A stretch of 64,000 nt of DNA from DATJKD01 sp963834855 (GTDB lineage: Bacteria > Pseudomonadota > Gammaproteobacteria > Steroidobacterales > Steroidobacteraceae): positions 259,444 through 323,443 of the forward strand of contig CAWIDH010000032.1 of NCBI GenBank assembly GCA_963834855.1, in the 5' to 3' direction. Positions 45,032 through 54,278 of the stretch are shown here, one piece after another. A program made the position numbers and the translations under genes. Each line of letters opens with the position of its first letter. Positions within the stretch are counted from its first letter, which is position 1. Below the pieces are notes generated by a model, which was not told where the DNA came from, searched no databases, and saw only the letters and a list, made by a program, of their open reading frames with translations.

Positions 45032-46285
45032 ATGGAATCCGATGCTGAACGAGTCCTGCTGGGCGTGACCGGCGGCATCGCCGCCTACAAGAGCGCCGAG
45101 ATCGTGCGCCGCCTGCGTGAGCGTGGCAGCGAGGTGCAGGTCGTGATGACCGCGTCCGCGCGCCAGTTCGTCACGCCGCTCACCTTCCAGGCCCTGTCCG
45201 GGCGGCCGGTGCGCACCGACCTCTGGGACGAGGCAGCCGAGGCCGCGATGGGCCACATCGAGCTCGCCCGCTGGGCGAGCCGCATCCTGGTTGCGCCCGC
45301 GAGCGCCGACTTCCTCGCGCGCCTCGCGCACGGGCTCGCCTCGGACCTGCTCACGACCCTGTGCCTCGCCACCGATGCGCCCATCACCGTCGCGCCGGCG
45401 ATGAACCGCCTGATGTGGTCGAACCCCGCGACGCGCGCCAACGTTGCGCTCCTCGCCTCGCGGGGCATCACGATCGAGGGCCCCGCCGAGGGCGACCAGG
45501 CCTGCGGCGAGACCGGTCCGGGCCGCATGCTCGAGCCCGACGCGCTCGTCGCGGCAATCCTGGCGCGCGCCGCGCGCGAAGGGCCGCTCGCGGGCCGCAA
45601 GGTGATCGTCACCGCGGGCCCGACCCGCGAGCGCATCGACCCGGTGCGCTTCATCACCAACCGCAGCTCCGGCAAGATGGGTTTCGCAGTCGCCGAGGCC
45701 GCGCGCGATGCCGGCGCGAACGTCGTCCTCGTGAGCGGCCCGGTCAGCGTGTGCACGCCGCGCGGCGTGACGCGCGTCGACGTCGAGACCGCCGAACAGA
45801 TGCTCGAAGCCGTTTACCGGCACCTGCCGGGCACGGACATCTTCATCGCCGCGGCCGCCGTGTCCGACTACCGGCCCGTGCAGGTCTCCGGGGAGAAGAT
45901 CAAGAAGACCAGCGATTCCCTGGTGCTTGCCCTGAGCCGCACGACCGACATTCTCGCCACGGTTGCGGCCGGCAGCCCGCGGCCCTTCGTCGTCGGGTTC
46001 GCGGCGGAGACGCAGAATGTCGAACGCAACGCGCTCGCCAAGCTCGAGGGCAAGAACCTCGACATGATCGCCGCGAACCAGGTCGGGGACGGGCTGGCCT
46101 TCGACCAGGATGAGAATTCACTCACGGTGTACTGGCGCGGCGGCAAGCGCGAGCTCGCGCGCGCCGGGAAGGCACGGATCGCGTCGGAGCTCATGGCGCT
46201 GATCGGCGAGCGATACGCGAGACGATCCACCGCGGCCGCCCAGGGCGCCGACGATCGCCCGGCGGGCAGCGCCGCGGCACGCTGA
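45032..46285 (+). CDS. coaBC: Bifunctional phosphopantothenoylcysteine decarboxylase/synthase
   Basis: 417 residues from ATG 45032. The N-terminal CoaC domain binds FMN (GVTGGIAAYKSAEIVRRL, catalytic His in GHIELARWAS, PAMNRLMW). The CoaB domain starts near residue 190 (VIVTAGPTRERIDPVRFITN then RSSGKMGFAVAEAA) and includes AAAAVSDYRP and KIKKTSDSL. It makes 4'-phosphopantetheine precursor for coenzyme A. It overlaps or couples to dut, 53 bp downstream. Confidence 0.97.
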   Translation: MESDAERVLLGVTGGIAAYKSAEIVRRLRERGSEVQVVMTASARQFVTPLTFQALSGRPVRTDLWDEAAEAAMGHIELARWASRILVAPASADFLARLAHGLASDLLTTLCLATDAPITVAPAMNRLMWSNPATRANVALLASRGITIEGPAEGDQACGETGPGRMLEPDALVAAILARAAREGPLAGRKVIVTAGPTRERIDPVRFITNRSSGKMGFAVAEAARDAGANVVLVSGPVSVCTPRGVTRVDVETAEQMLEAVYRHLPGTDIFIAAAAVSDYRPVQVSGEKIKKTSDSLVLALSRTTDILATVAAGSPRPFVVGFAAETQNVERNALAKLEGKNLDMIAANQVGDGLAFDQDENSLTVYWRGGKRELARAGKARIASELMALIGERYARRSTAAAQGADDRPAGSAAAR

Positions 46286-46338
46286 CGCCGCTTGCCAAGT
46301 TCGAGCAGCCGAACCCCCCATCCCGGCACCGCCTGCAG

Positions 46339-46779
46339 GTGCGGGTGCTCGACCCGCGCATCGGCGGTGAATTTCCGTTGCCGCAATACGCGACCGAGGG
46401 CTCGGCCGGACTCGACCTGCGTGCCTGCGTCGCAGGGCCGCTCACCCTGGCGCCCGGCCAGGCCGAGCTGCTGCCCACCGGACTCGCGATCCACCTGGAC
46501 GATCCCGGTCTCGCAGCGGTGCTTCTGCCGCGCTCGGGACTCGGCCACAAGCACGGGATCGTGCTCGGCAACCTCGTCGGCCTGATCGACTCCGACTACC
46601 AGGGCCAGGTGATGGTGTCGTGCTGGAACCGCAGCGACCAGCCGTACACGATCGTGCCCGGCGAGCGAATCGCACAGATGGTCGTCGTACCCGTGGTGCA
46701 GGTGTCGCTGGAGGTGGTCGGGAACTTCACCGACACCGCGCGCGGCGCCGGCGGCTTCGGCAGCTCCGGGACTAGTTGA
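46339..46779 (+). CDS. dut: Deoxyuridine triphosphatase
   Basis: 146 residues from GTG 46339. dUTPase motifs are ATEGSAGLDLRA (1), PRSGLGHKHG (2), GLIDSDYQG (3), GERIAQMVV (4) and the Gly-rich C-terminal RGAGGFGSSG (5). It is five residues shorter than E. coli Dut because no ATG is in frame; the start could be a CTG further upstream. It hydrolyses dUTP to dUMP, preventing uracil incorporation. Its 3' end overlaps the convergent next gene by eight bases. Confidence 0.93.
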   Translation: MRVLDPRIGGEFPLPQYATEGSAGLDLRACVAGPLTLAPGQAELLPTGLAIHLDDPGLAAVLLPRSGLGHKHGIVLGNLVGLIDSDYQGQVMVSCWNRSDQPYTIVPGERIAQMVVVPVVQVSLEVVGNFTDTARGAGGFGSSGTS

Positions 46780-47443
46780 GCCCCTTCAGTTCCTTGTAGC
46801 GCGCGATGTCGCGGTCGAACTCGTCGCGGATGCGGGTCTGTTCCGCCGTGTTCTTCGTGAGCTCTTCCTGGTAGACCTTCAGGCCGTTGACGGTGTTGAC
46901 CATCTCCTCGGCCACGTGGTCGGGCACGGGGGGTGCGTTGACTGCGTCGCTGTACGGTCGAAAGCGCCGGGCGTCCTGGATCAGCCGGGTCTCGCGTTCG
47001 CGCAGGTTGGTGATGTACTCGCGCGTGACCTGCGACTGCTGCACGAGGATCTCGAGTCGGTTGTCGCGCAGCCGCTCGATGTCCGCAACGCTGAGGTAGG
47101 TTGCAATCAGCGTGCGGTCGCGCTGCGCCGAGAGCGCAGCCGCCTGGGCGCTCGCCGCCGCCTGCTGCTGCTCCTGTGCCCGCGCCGCGACCGCGGCGGC
47201 GCTGTCGATTCGCCGGACCACGCGGCCGGTGTTGTCCAGCACTTCGATGTCGCGGCCCATGCACACGGCCGGGATGCTCTGGCCGAAGTGGGACTGGCCG
47301 CCCGCATCGCGACAGCGATAGACGGCTTCACGCGTCCTGGCATTGGGATCTTTCGCCGCAAGTGCGCCGGTCGCTCCCAGCCCGACGAGGGCGAGCCCGA
47401 CCAGGCCGGATGCAGGCAGACAACGAGTCAGTTTCACGGGCAT
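46772..47443 (-). CDS. DUF4124-like periplasmic protein
   Basis: 223 residues from ATG 47443. A signal peptide ends GLGATGALA before AKDPNA. Residues about 33-75 form the small DUF4124-like domain (VYRCRDAGGQSHFGQSIPAV and a following DNTGRVVRRID). The rest is a long charged helix, likely coiled (SVADIERLRDNRLEILVQQS, DIARYKELKGLN). The function is unknown. It is convergent with dut, overlapping eight bases. Confidence 0.75.
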   Translation of the reverse strand: MPVKLTRCLPASGLVGLALVGLGATGALAAKDPNARTREAVYRCRDAGGQSHFGQSIPAVCMGRDIEVLDNTGRVVRRIDSAAAVAARAQEQQQAAASAQAAALSAQRDRTLIATYLSVADIERLRDNRLEILVQQSQVTREYITNLRERETRLIQDARRFRPYSDAVNAPPVPDHVAEEMVNTVNGLKVYQEELTKNTAEQTRIRDEFDRDIARYKELKGLN

Positions 47444-47573
47444 GTCTTCAGACCGACTCCCGGGCCCTGGGATACCCCAGGACCACGATTCTGCGCCGAT
47501 GGCAGGATCCGGCGCAGCCGGATGGTCCCGCGCGCACCGGCTAATGTGACCCGCGTCATGCCGGCACGGGTCG

Positions 47574-48206
47574 TCAGACCCCGTATCGATCCCGGTAGGC
47601 GCGGACGGACGCAAGTATAGCCGCCTCCCCGGACGCCTCCAGGTGGGTGAGGAGGTCCCGCAGCCGCAGCACGGCGACGACCGGCAGGCCGAGCTGGTCC
47701 TGCACCTCCTGCACCGCGGAGCGCTCGCCCTGGCCCCGTTCCTCGCGATCGAGCGCGATCAGCACGCCGGCCGGCGTCGCGCCATGCCGGCGGAGGATGT
47801 CGACCGACTCGCGGATCGCGGTGCCGGCGGTGATCACGTCGTCCACGATCAGCACGCGGCCGGCGAGCGGGGCGCCGATGATCGTGCCGCCCTCGCCGTG
47901 ATCCTTGGCTTCCTTGCGGTTGAAGGCGAAGGGCAGGTCGCGCGCTTCGTGCTCCGCGAGCGCTGCGGCGGTCACGGCGACGAGCGGGATGCCCTTGTAG
48001 GCCGGCCCGAACAACATGTCGAAGGTGAGGCCCGAGACGACGGCCGCGTGCGCGTAGCAGCGGCCCAGCGCGGCGATCGCCCGCCCGGTGTTGAACAGGC
48101 CTGCATTGAAGAAATACGGGCTCTCGCGGCCCGACTTGAGCTTGAAGTTACCGAAGCGCAGCACGCCGAGGTCGATGCAGAGCCGGATGAAGTCGGGCTG
48201 GTGCAT
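47574..48206 (-). CDS. pyrE: Orotate phosphoribosyltransferase
   Basis: 210 residues from ATG 48206. FKLKSGRESPYFFNAGLFNT and FAFNRKEAKDHGEGG match PyrE, and the phosphoribosyl-binding loop is VLIVDDVITAGTAIRE. It joins orotate to PRPP in UMP synthesis. It is divergent from the exonuclease gene with only 22 bp between starts, so promoters must overlap the two coding regions. Confidence 0.96.
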   Translation of the reverse strand: MHQPDFIRLCIDLGVLRFGNFKLKSGRESPYFFNAGLFNTGRAIAALGRCYAHAAVVSGLTFDMLFGPAYKGIPLVAVTAAALAEHEARDLPFAFNRKEAKDHGEGGTIIGAPLAGRVLIVDDVITAGTAIRESVDILRRHGATPAGVLIALDREERGQGERSAVQEVQDQLGLPVVAVLRLRDLLTHLEASGEAAILASVRAYRDRYGV

Positions 48207-48228
48207 GCGTCCCTTATACTTCGCGTCC

Positions 48229-48996
48229 ATGCGGATCGTCACCCTGAATGCGAACGGAATTCGCTCCGCGGCGCGCAGGGGTTTCTTCGACTGGCTGCCG
48301 AAGCAGGACGCCGACGTCGTCTGCGTGCAGGAAACCAGGGCGCAGATCGACCAGCTCGGGGACCCGCATTTCCGTCCGCCGGGCTATCACAGTTACTACC
48401 TCGACGCCTCGAAGAAGGGCTACAGCGGGGTCGCCCTGTACTCGCGGGTCAAGCCGCAGGAGGTAATCACCGGCTACGGGTCGCGCGAGTTCGACAAGGA
48501 GGGCCGCTATATCGAGGCGCGGTTCAAGGATCTCTCCGTCGTCTCGGTGTACCTTCCGTCGGGCACTTCGGGCGAGGATCGCCAGCACGCGAAGTTCCGC
48601 TTCATGGCCCAGTTCATGCCGTACCTCAAGTCGCTCAAGCGCAAGCGCCGGGATTTCATCCTGTGCGGCGACTGGAACATCGCGCACAAGCAGATCGACC
48701 TGCGCAACTGGCGAGCCAACCAGAAGCATTCCGGTTTCCTGCCGCAGGAGCGTGCCTGGCTCGATGAGCTCTTCGGCGACGTCCGCTACGTCGATGCCTT
48801 CCGCGAGCGGAATGCCGAACCGGAGCAGTACACCTGGTGGTCCAATCGCGGCCAGGCGTGGGCGAAGAACGTGGGCTGGCGCATCGACTACCACGTGCTG
48901 AGCCCGCGTCTCACGGGCAGCGTGCGCGCGGTCGACATACACAAGGCGCAACGCTTCTCCGACCACGCGCCACTCACCGTCGACTACGACCTGTGA
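48229..48996 (+). CDS. Exodeoxyribonuclease III
   Basis: 255 residues from ATG 48229. VTLNANGIRSA, catalytic Glu in VQETRAQ, LPSGTSGEDRQHAKFRF, DWNIAHKQIDLRN and SDHAPL are the conserved AP endonuclease/exonuclease motifs. It repairs abasic sites and trims 3' ends of DNA. Its stop overlaps the start of the AmpG-like gene by four bases (GTGA). Confidence 0.96.
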   Translation: MRIVTLNANGIRSAARRGFFDWLPKQDADVVCVQETRAQIDQLGDPHFRPPGYHSYYLDASKKGYSGVALYSRVKPQEVITGYGSREFDKEGRYIEARFKDLSVVSVYLPSGTSGEDRQHAKFRFMAQFMPYLKSLKRKRRDFILCGDWNIAHKQIDLRNWRANQKHSGFLPQERAWLDELFGDVRYVDAFRERNAEPEQYTWWSNRGQAWAKNVGWRIDYHVLSPRLTGSVRAVDIHKAQRFSDHAPLTVDYDL

Positions 48997-50400
48997 GCGC
49001 GGCCGATATTCCCGAGGGGGCGGCGACGGCGGCCCGTCGCCCGTGGTGGCGCGGCTGGCTCGAAGCGGTTGCGGCCTACAAGCATCCGCGCGTGGCGGCG
49101 ATGCTGTTCCTCGGATTCTCGGCCGGGCTGCCGTTCATGCTGGTGTTCACCACGCTTTCGGCGTGGTTGCGCCAGCTCGGGATCGACCGGACGACTATCG
49201 GGATGCTCTCCTGGGTCGGACTCGCCTACACGCTCAAGTTCTTCTGGGCGCCGGTGGTCGACCGGCTGCGCCTCCCGGTGCTCGGGCGGCTGCTCGGCCG
49301 CCGCCGCAGCTGGATGCTGCTCGCCCAGATCGGCATCGCGATCGGGCTGCTCAACATCGCGCACTCGACGCCCGTCGGCCACCTGGGTGCGCTGGCCGGA
49401 TTCGCGCTCCTCGTCGCGTTCTCCTCCGCGACGCAGGACATCGCGATCGACGCCTGGCGCATCGAGGCCGCGCCCCAGCCCATGCAGGGCGTGATGGCCG
49501 CCGCCTACCAGCTCGGCTATCGCATCGCGATCATGGTCGCGAGCGCCGGAGCGCTCTGGATCGCCGCCGAGTCCGGCTGGACGACGGCGTACCTGGCGAT
49601 GGCTGCGATGGTCGGTGTGGGCATCGTGACGACGCTGCTGATCCCCGAGCCTGAGCCGCGCGCGCCCGCGACCTCCATTGCGACGGAGCAGCGCGTGATC
49701 GACTGGCTCGAGCGCAACGCGCACCTGCACGGGTCGCTGCGCGAGATCGGCGCCTGGTTCACGGGCGCCGTCGTCTGCCCGTTCGTCGACTTTTTCACGC
49801 GTTACGGAACGAAGCTCGCGCTGCTCATGCTCGCCTTCATCGCGAGCTACCGCCTGACCGATTTCACGATGGGCGTGATGGCGAACCCGTTTTACCTCGA
49901 CGTCGGCTATTCACTGAAGGAGATCGCCGCCGTCGCCAAGGGCTTCGGCGTGATCGCGTCGATCCTGGGCGTCCTGGTCGGCGGGGCGGTGGTGGCGCGG
50001 CTCGGCACCGTGCGCTCGCTCGTGCTCGGCAGCGTGCTGGTGATCGTCTCCAACCTGATGTTCATGACGCTCGCGTGGACCGATCAACCCAGCCTCACCG
50101 GGCTCGCGCTGGTGGTGAGCGCAGACAACCTCGCCATGGGCGTCGCCGGCACCGCCCTGATCGCCTACCTGTCGGGCCTCACGAGCGCGGCGTATACCGC
50201 CACGCAGTACGCGCTCTTCTCGTCGATGTATGCCCTGCCCGGAAAGCTGCTGATGGGCACCTCCGGCTTCGTGGTCGATCGAGGTGGGTTATCCGTGGTT
50301 CTTCGTCTATACCTCCGCGCTCGGCCTGCCGGCGCTGGTATTGATCTGGTTCGTCGTGCGCCAGGCTAAGGCCGGGGCGGGCCAGCCACGCCCGGCGTGA
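48993..50400 (+). CDS. AmpG-like muropeptide/MFS permease (frameshift near C-terminus)
   Basis: About 468 residues from GTG 48993, overlapping the exonuclease stop. Many transmembrane segments are visible, starting VAAMLFLGFSAGLPFMLVFT. The order WLRQLGIDRTTIGMLSWVGL, TQDIAIDAWRIEA and LIAYLSGLTSAAYTATQYAL is typical of AmpG. The frame shifts near 50280, after which the other frame reads VGYPWFFVYTSALGLPALVL and stops at 50400, overlapping the chitinase GTG. Without correction the C-terminus is spurious. AmpG imports peptidoglycan-derived anhydro-muropeptides for recycling. Confidence 0.9.
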
Positions 50401-51617
50401 TCGACGGCCGCACGACGGACGCCACCGTGCGCAGCAGTCGTGCAATCGCGAGCTGGACGGCCTGCGCTCTCGTCTTCGCATCGTTGTTGCCGCTTGCGGC
50501 CGGTGCGGCGCAGGCGGAGAGCGCGCCACCAGGAACCGCCGGGGAGGCGATCGCAGTCACGGCGCCGAGACTGATCGCCTACGTGACCGGCTGGTCACCG
50601 CCCGTGACGATCGACACTTCGCGCATCACGCACGTGAATTTCGCGTTCGCGCGCATCGACGGGGAGGGGCGGGTCGTGCTGCCGGACGCGGCGTCCGCGG
50701 CGCGTCTCGGCGAAATCGTGGCGCTCAAGCGCAGCTCGCCCGCGCTCGAGGTGCTGATCTCGATCGGCGGCTGGGGCGCCGACGGCTTCTCCGATGCGGC
50801 GCTGACCGCGGAGACCCGCGCGCGATTCGCCGACAGCGCGGTCGAGCTGATGAAGGCGCACGGCGCGGATGGCATCGACGTCGACTGGGAATATCCCGGC
50901 CAGAGCGCGGCGGGTATCCGCTCGCGCCCGGTGGACAAGCGGAACTTCACCCTGTTGCTCGAGGCGCTGCGCGCGCGGCTCGACGCGCAGGCGCGGACCG
51001 ATGGCCGCGGCGCCGGCAATGGCTACCTGCTCACCATCGCGTCGGCCGACCGCGAGTATTTCGATCACGTCGAGATGGACGTGCTTCATGCGCACCTCGA
51101 CTGGATCAACGTGATGGCCTACGACTTCTACAACAGCCTGACCCCGACGACGGGCCACCATGCCGGGCTGCACCGCGCTGCGACCGCGCCCGCTGCGAGC
51201 CGCTGGGCGGACGGATCGATCGCCCAGCACCTGGCCGCAGGCGTGCCCGCACGCAAGCTCGTGCTCGGCGTGGCCTTCTACGGGCGACGCTTCGAAGGCG
51301 TGGAACCGACCGATCTCGGTCGAAATCGACCGTACGGACGTTACGGCGGCGATCACCCGTATTCGGAGCTGGTCGCGCGCTACATCGACCAGGACGGTTA
51401 CGTTCGCCACTGGGACGACCAGGCGATCGCGCCCTGGCTCTGGAACGCCCGCGCGCGCAGCTTCATCAGCTACGACGATCCACGTTCGATCGGGCGCAAG
51501 GCCGCCTACGCGCGCGAGCGGGGGCTAGGCGGGATCATGTTCTGGGAACTGAGCCAGGACGCGGACGGTGCGCTGCTCGAAGCCGCTCACCGAGGCCTTA
51601 CGGGAGTCGTGCGATGA
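50397..51617 (+). CDS. Glycoside hydrolase family 18 protein (chitinase-like)
   Basis: 406 residues from GTG 50397, which overlaps the AmpG-like stop; a GTG at 50427 is also possible. A signal peptide is visible around ALVFASLLPLAAGAAQA. The catalytic motif DGIDVDWEYP carries the proton donor Glu near residue 166; preceding strands include THVNFAFARI and VLISIGGW. Substrate-binding motifs MAYDFY and GVAFYGR are present. It is exported and would hydrolyse chitin or related N-acetylglucosamine polymers, perhaps muropeptides given the AmpG neighbour. Confidence 0.92.
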   Translation: MIDGRTTDATVRSSRAIASWTACALVFASLLPLAAGAAQAESAPPGTAGEAIAVTAPRLIAYVTGWSPPVTIDTSRITHVNFAFARIDGEGRVVLPDAASAARLGEIVALKRSSPALEVLISIGGWGADGFSDAALTAETRARFADSAVELMKAHGADGIDVDWEYPGQSAAGIRSRPVDKRNFTLLLEALRARLDAQARTDGRGAGNGYLLTIASADREYFDHVEMDVLHAHLDWINVMAYDFYNSLTPTTGHHAGLHRAATAPAASRWADGSIAQHLAAGVPARKLVLGVAFYGRRFEGVEPTDLGRNRPYGRYGGDHPYSELVARYIDQDGYVRHWDDQAIAPWLWNARARSFISYDDPRSIGRKAAYARERGLGGIMFWELSQDADGALLEAAHRGLTGVVR

Positions 51618-51693
51618 ACGCGGCTGCCTCCCGCCCGTAGACGGGATCGAGCTCAGTGGGCTCCGCGACGCCGGTCACCCGGCCGCGGCCGCG

Positions 51694-52050
51694 TCAGTAG
51701 CGCTCCAGCTCGTCCGGGGTTTCCGGGAGTTCGATCTCGGAGTAGCCGGAAACCTCCCCGCGGTCGACGAACTGCATTCGATCGCCCCACAGCCTCGATT
51801 CGCTCGGCTGGCTCTCGACTTCGTTCTCGTAGTCCTCGGGCTCGACGTCGACGGAGCCGGTCCAGTCCTCGGGCGCCTCGGTGAGCTCGATCTGGTCCTC
51901 GACCCAGTCCTCGAGGTCGAGCTCCTCGACCGCACCGTCGAAATACTGGATCTCGATCGTGTGGTCGTCCGTATCGATCGCCACCACCTCGAAGGTGTCG
52001 CCACCGGGCTTCCTGTACCAGCTGCCGATGACGGGTGCCGGGTTCGCCAT
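51694..52050 (-). CDS. DUF6763-like small acidic protein (tentative)
   Basis: 118 residues from ATG 52050. MANPAPVIGSWYRKPGGDTF and VVAIDTDDHTIEIQYFDGAV then EELDLEDWVEDQIEL give a compact beta-rich N-terminus followed by a strongly acidic tail ending ETPDELERY. I believe it is DUF6763, present in many gammaproteobacteria, unknown function. It is cytoplasmic and monocistronic, divergent from marC. Confidence 0.7.
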   Translation of the reverse strand: MANPAPVIGSWYRKPGGDTFEVVAIDTDDHTIEIQYFDGAVEELDLEDWVEDQIELTEAPEDWTGSVDVEPEDYENEVESQPSESRLWGDRMQFVDRGEVSGYSEIELPETPDELERY

Positions 52051-52168
52051 TGCCCTCTCCCCTTTAGACGTCGCGCGCTATCCTGTTGGCCCTCGATCGC
52101 TCTGATTCAGACCTTACTTTTAGACCTGCTGCGCGAAGATCGCAAGTCGCGCATCGCGTGGGGCCGTG

Positions 52169-52795
52169 ATGCTCGATGATCTAGTCAAGTTCTTCGTCGT
52201 GCTGTTCGTGGTCGTCGAGCCCCTGTCGCTGCTGCCGGTGCTGGCAGGCCTGACCGAGGGCACTGACGACGCGCATCGACGACGCATGGCGTCGAAGGCC
52301 GTGGTGATCGCTGCAGTAGTGTGTCTCGTTTTTGCCACCGCGGGAACGAAACTGATCGAGCTGCTGGGCATCAGCGTCGCGGCGTTCAAGGTCGGTGGTG
52401 GAGCATTGCTGTTTCTGCTCGCGATCGAAATGGTCTTCGCGCGGCCGTCCGGTGTGCGCACGACCACGCCCGGTGAAGATGTCGAGGCGCATTTGCGCGA
52501 GGACATCTCGGTCTTTCCGCTGGCCTTCCCTCTCATCGCCGGACCCGGAGCGCTCGCGACCATCCTGCTCGCCTTCGCTGGCGTTCCCGTGGGCTCAGCG
52601 CAGTTCTTTGCGCAGGTCGGCGTGATCCTGCTCGTGCTCGGAATCTCGCTCTTGCTGATGCTTGTGACCGGACCGGCCATGCGTGTCATCGGCGTCACCG
52701 GCGGGGCGGTGCTGGGCAGGCTGCTCGGCGTTCTGCTCGCCGCGCTCGCCGCGCAGTTCATCCTCGACGGCGTACGCGCCGCGCTGGCGGCATGA
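52169..52795 (+). CDS. MarC family membrane protein
   Basis: 208 residues from ATG 52169; an adjacent upstream GTG is also possible. Six transmembrane segments include FFVVLFVVVEPLSLLPVLAG, AVVIAAVVCLVFATAGTKLI, and FPLAFPLIAGPGALATILLA, the last with the PxxAGPG motif of the MarC/SNARE-like family. Its cellular role is unknown; the old link to multiple antibiotic resistance is not supported. It is divergent from the DUF6763-like gene. Confidence 0.9.
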   Translation: MLDDLVKFFVVLFVVVEPLSLLPVLAGLTEGTDDAHRRRMASKAVVIAAVVCLVFATAGTKLIELLGISVAAFKVGGGALLFLLAIEMVFARPSGVRTTTPGEDVEAHLREDISVFPLAFPLIAGPGALATILLAFAGVPVGSAQFFAQVGVILLVLGISLLLMLVTGPAMRVIGVTGGAVLGRLLGVLLAALAAQFILDGVRAALAA

Positions 52796-52859
52796 GGAGG
52801 AACTCGTTTTCGTTTCGTGTGTTTTCGTGGCTGCTTCGTCTTTAAATCTCTATCTTCCT

Positions 52860-53579
52860 TCATATCCTGCGGAACGCGAGGTCCCACACACGGTGTCCGA
52901 GACGCTGGCCCCGCAGTTCGAAGCGTGTGAGCGGACGGCTCGCGGGCCGCGAAACCCATGATCCGTCGGGCGATTCGTTCCTGAGGCGCGTGCTGCGGCC
53001 GAGGACTTCGAGCATGTGCTCCGCGTAGGGCTGCCAGTCGGTCGCGAGACGGAACACGCCATCTGGCCGGAGCCGGCCCGCCACCAGATCGACGAATGCA
53101 TCCTGCACGATGCGTCGCTTGTGATGGCGCTTCTTGGGCCACGGATCCGGGAAATACAGCAACACTTCGTCGAAGCATTCGAGCCCGAGCTGCGTCTCGA
53201 AGACCTCGACCGCGTCGCGGCAGATGATCCGCAGGTTGCCGACGGCGAGTTCCTCGCAACGCAGCATGAGATGTCCGACGCCCGGCCTGTGCACCTCGAG
53301 CCCGAGAAAATCCTCCTCCGGCCGAGCCGCGGCGAGCGCGACCAGCGCCTCGCCGTTGCCGAAACCGATCTCGACCGTGCGGCGCGCGCCGCGTCCGAAG
53401 AGCGCGTCCAGGTCGAGCTGTCGATCGGGCGGCTCGATGCCGAAGCGCGGCCAGAGCTCCTGCCATGCGCGGGCCTGCGCGCGCGTCATCCGCCCGCCGC
53501 GGGGGACGAAGCTGCGCACGGTGCGATGGGGTCGCGAGACCGTGCCCGTCGGCGTGTCCTGTGGTTTTCGTTGCGGCAA
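52860..53579 (-). CDS. trmB: tRNA (guanine46-N7)-methyltransferase
   Basis: 239 residues from TTG 53579. RTVRSFVPRGGRMTRAQARA and VEIGFGNGEALVALAAARPE, FLGLEVHRPGVGHLML, LLYFPDPWPKKRHHKRRIVQ and FRLATDWQPYAEHML are the family motifs. It makes m7G46 in tRNA using SAM. The start is inferred from alignment to relatives because no ATG is in frame. A 64-bp spacer separates it from the convergent marC gene. Confidence 0.93.
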   Translation of the reverse strand: MPQRKPQDTPTGTVSRPHRTVRSFVPRGGRMTRAQARAWQELWPRFGIEPPDRQLDLDALFGRGARRTVEIGFGNGEALVALAAARPEEDFLGLEVHRPGVGHLMLRCEELAVGNLRIICRDAVEVFETQLGLECFDEVLLYFPDPWPKKRHHKRRIVQDAFVDLVAGRLRPDGVFRLATDWQPYAEHMLEVLGRSTRLRNESPDGSWVSRPASRPLTRFELRGQRLGHRVWDLAFRRI

Positions 53580-53643
53580 GGGCGTAGATTCGCAAAAACG
53601 CTCGTCGAATGATAAGGCGCGTCATCGTGCAGGGGAGGCGATC

Positions 53644-54249
53644 GTGGCTGGAACAAGCGGACTAGCGGGATCGGTGGTCGCGGATGCCAGTGCGCTGGGT
53701 CGGCGCACCTGGTGGGTGTTCCTGATCGGCGGCATCGCTTCGCTCCTGTTCGGCATCCTCGCATTCGTCAATCCGGGTATCGCGCTCCTCGTGCTGGCGA
53801 TGTTCTTCGTCGCCGCGATCCTGGTCGACGGCGTCTTCAATGTCGTGGGATCGATCCAGAACCGGGAGAAGGACGGCTGGTGGATCATGCTGCTCATCGG
53901 GTTGCTCGGGATCGGCGTGGGCGTCTACGCCCTGCTCAACCCGCCCGTGGGCATCCTCGCGTTCGTGTACCTGGTCGCGCTGGAAGCGATCCTGCTCGGC
54001 GTGCTCCTGCTGGCGTTCGGCTACAAGGTCCGCAAGGCCACGTCGCGCGAGTGGATCCTCTACGTGACCGGGGCGCTGTCGATCCTGTTCGGTATGCTGA
54101 TCGTGACGCAGCCCGCGGCCGGGAGCCTGAGCATCGTCTACTTGATCGCATCCTGGGCGATCGTCATCGGCGCGCTCAAGATCGCCTTCGCGTTCCGGAT
54201 TCGAAAGGTGGGGGGTGAACTGGCGTCTCGATTGTCGCTGCGGCCGTAG
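53644..54249 (+). CDS. DUF308 (HdeD-type) membrane protein
   Basis: 201 residues from GTG 53644, preceded by GGGGAGG. Six transmembrane segments in three repeating pairs include TWWVFLIGGIASLLFGILAF, GIALLVLAMFFVAAILVDGV and YVTGALSILFGMLIVTQPAA. The GILAFVNPGIALLVL repeats are diagnostic of the DUF308/HdeD family, linked in E. coli to acid resistance. It is divergent from trmB by 64 bp and followed by the YcaQ-type gene 29 bp later, possibly in the same operon. Confidence 0.88.
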   Translation: MAGTSGLAGSVVADASALGRRTWWVFLIGGIASLLFGILAFVNPGIALLVLAMFFVAAILVDGVFNVVGSIQNREKDGWWIMLLIGLLGIGVGVYALLNPPVGILAFVYLVALEAILLGVLLLAFGYKVRKATSREWILYVTGALSILFGMLIVTQPAAGSLSIVYLIASWAIVIGALKIAFAFRIRKVGGELASRLSLRP

Positions 54250-54278
54250 CGCGGCGACCGCCCGCCATACCGCGCAGG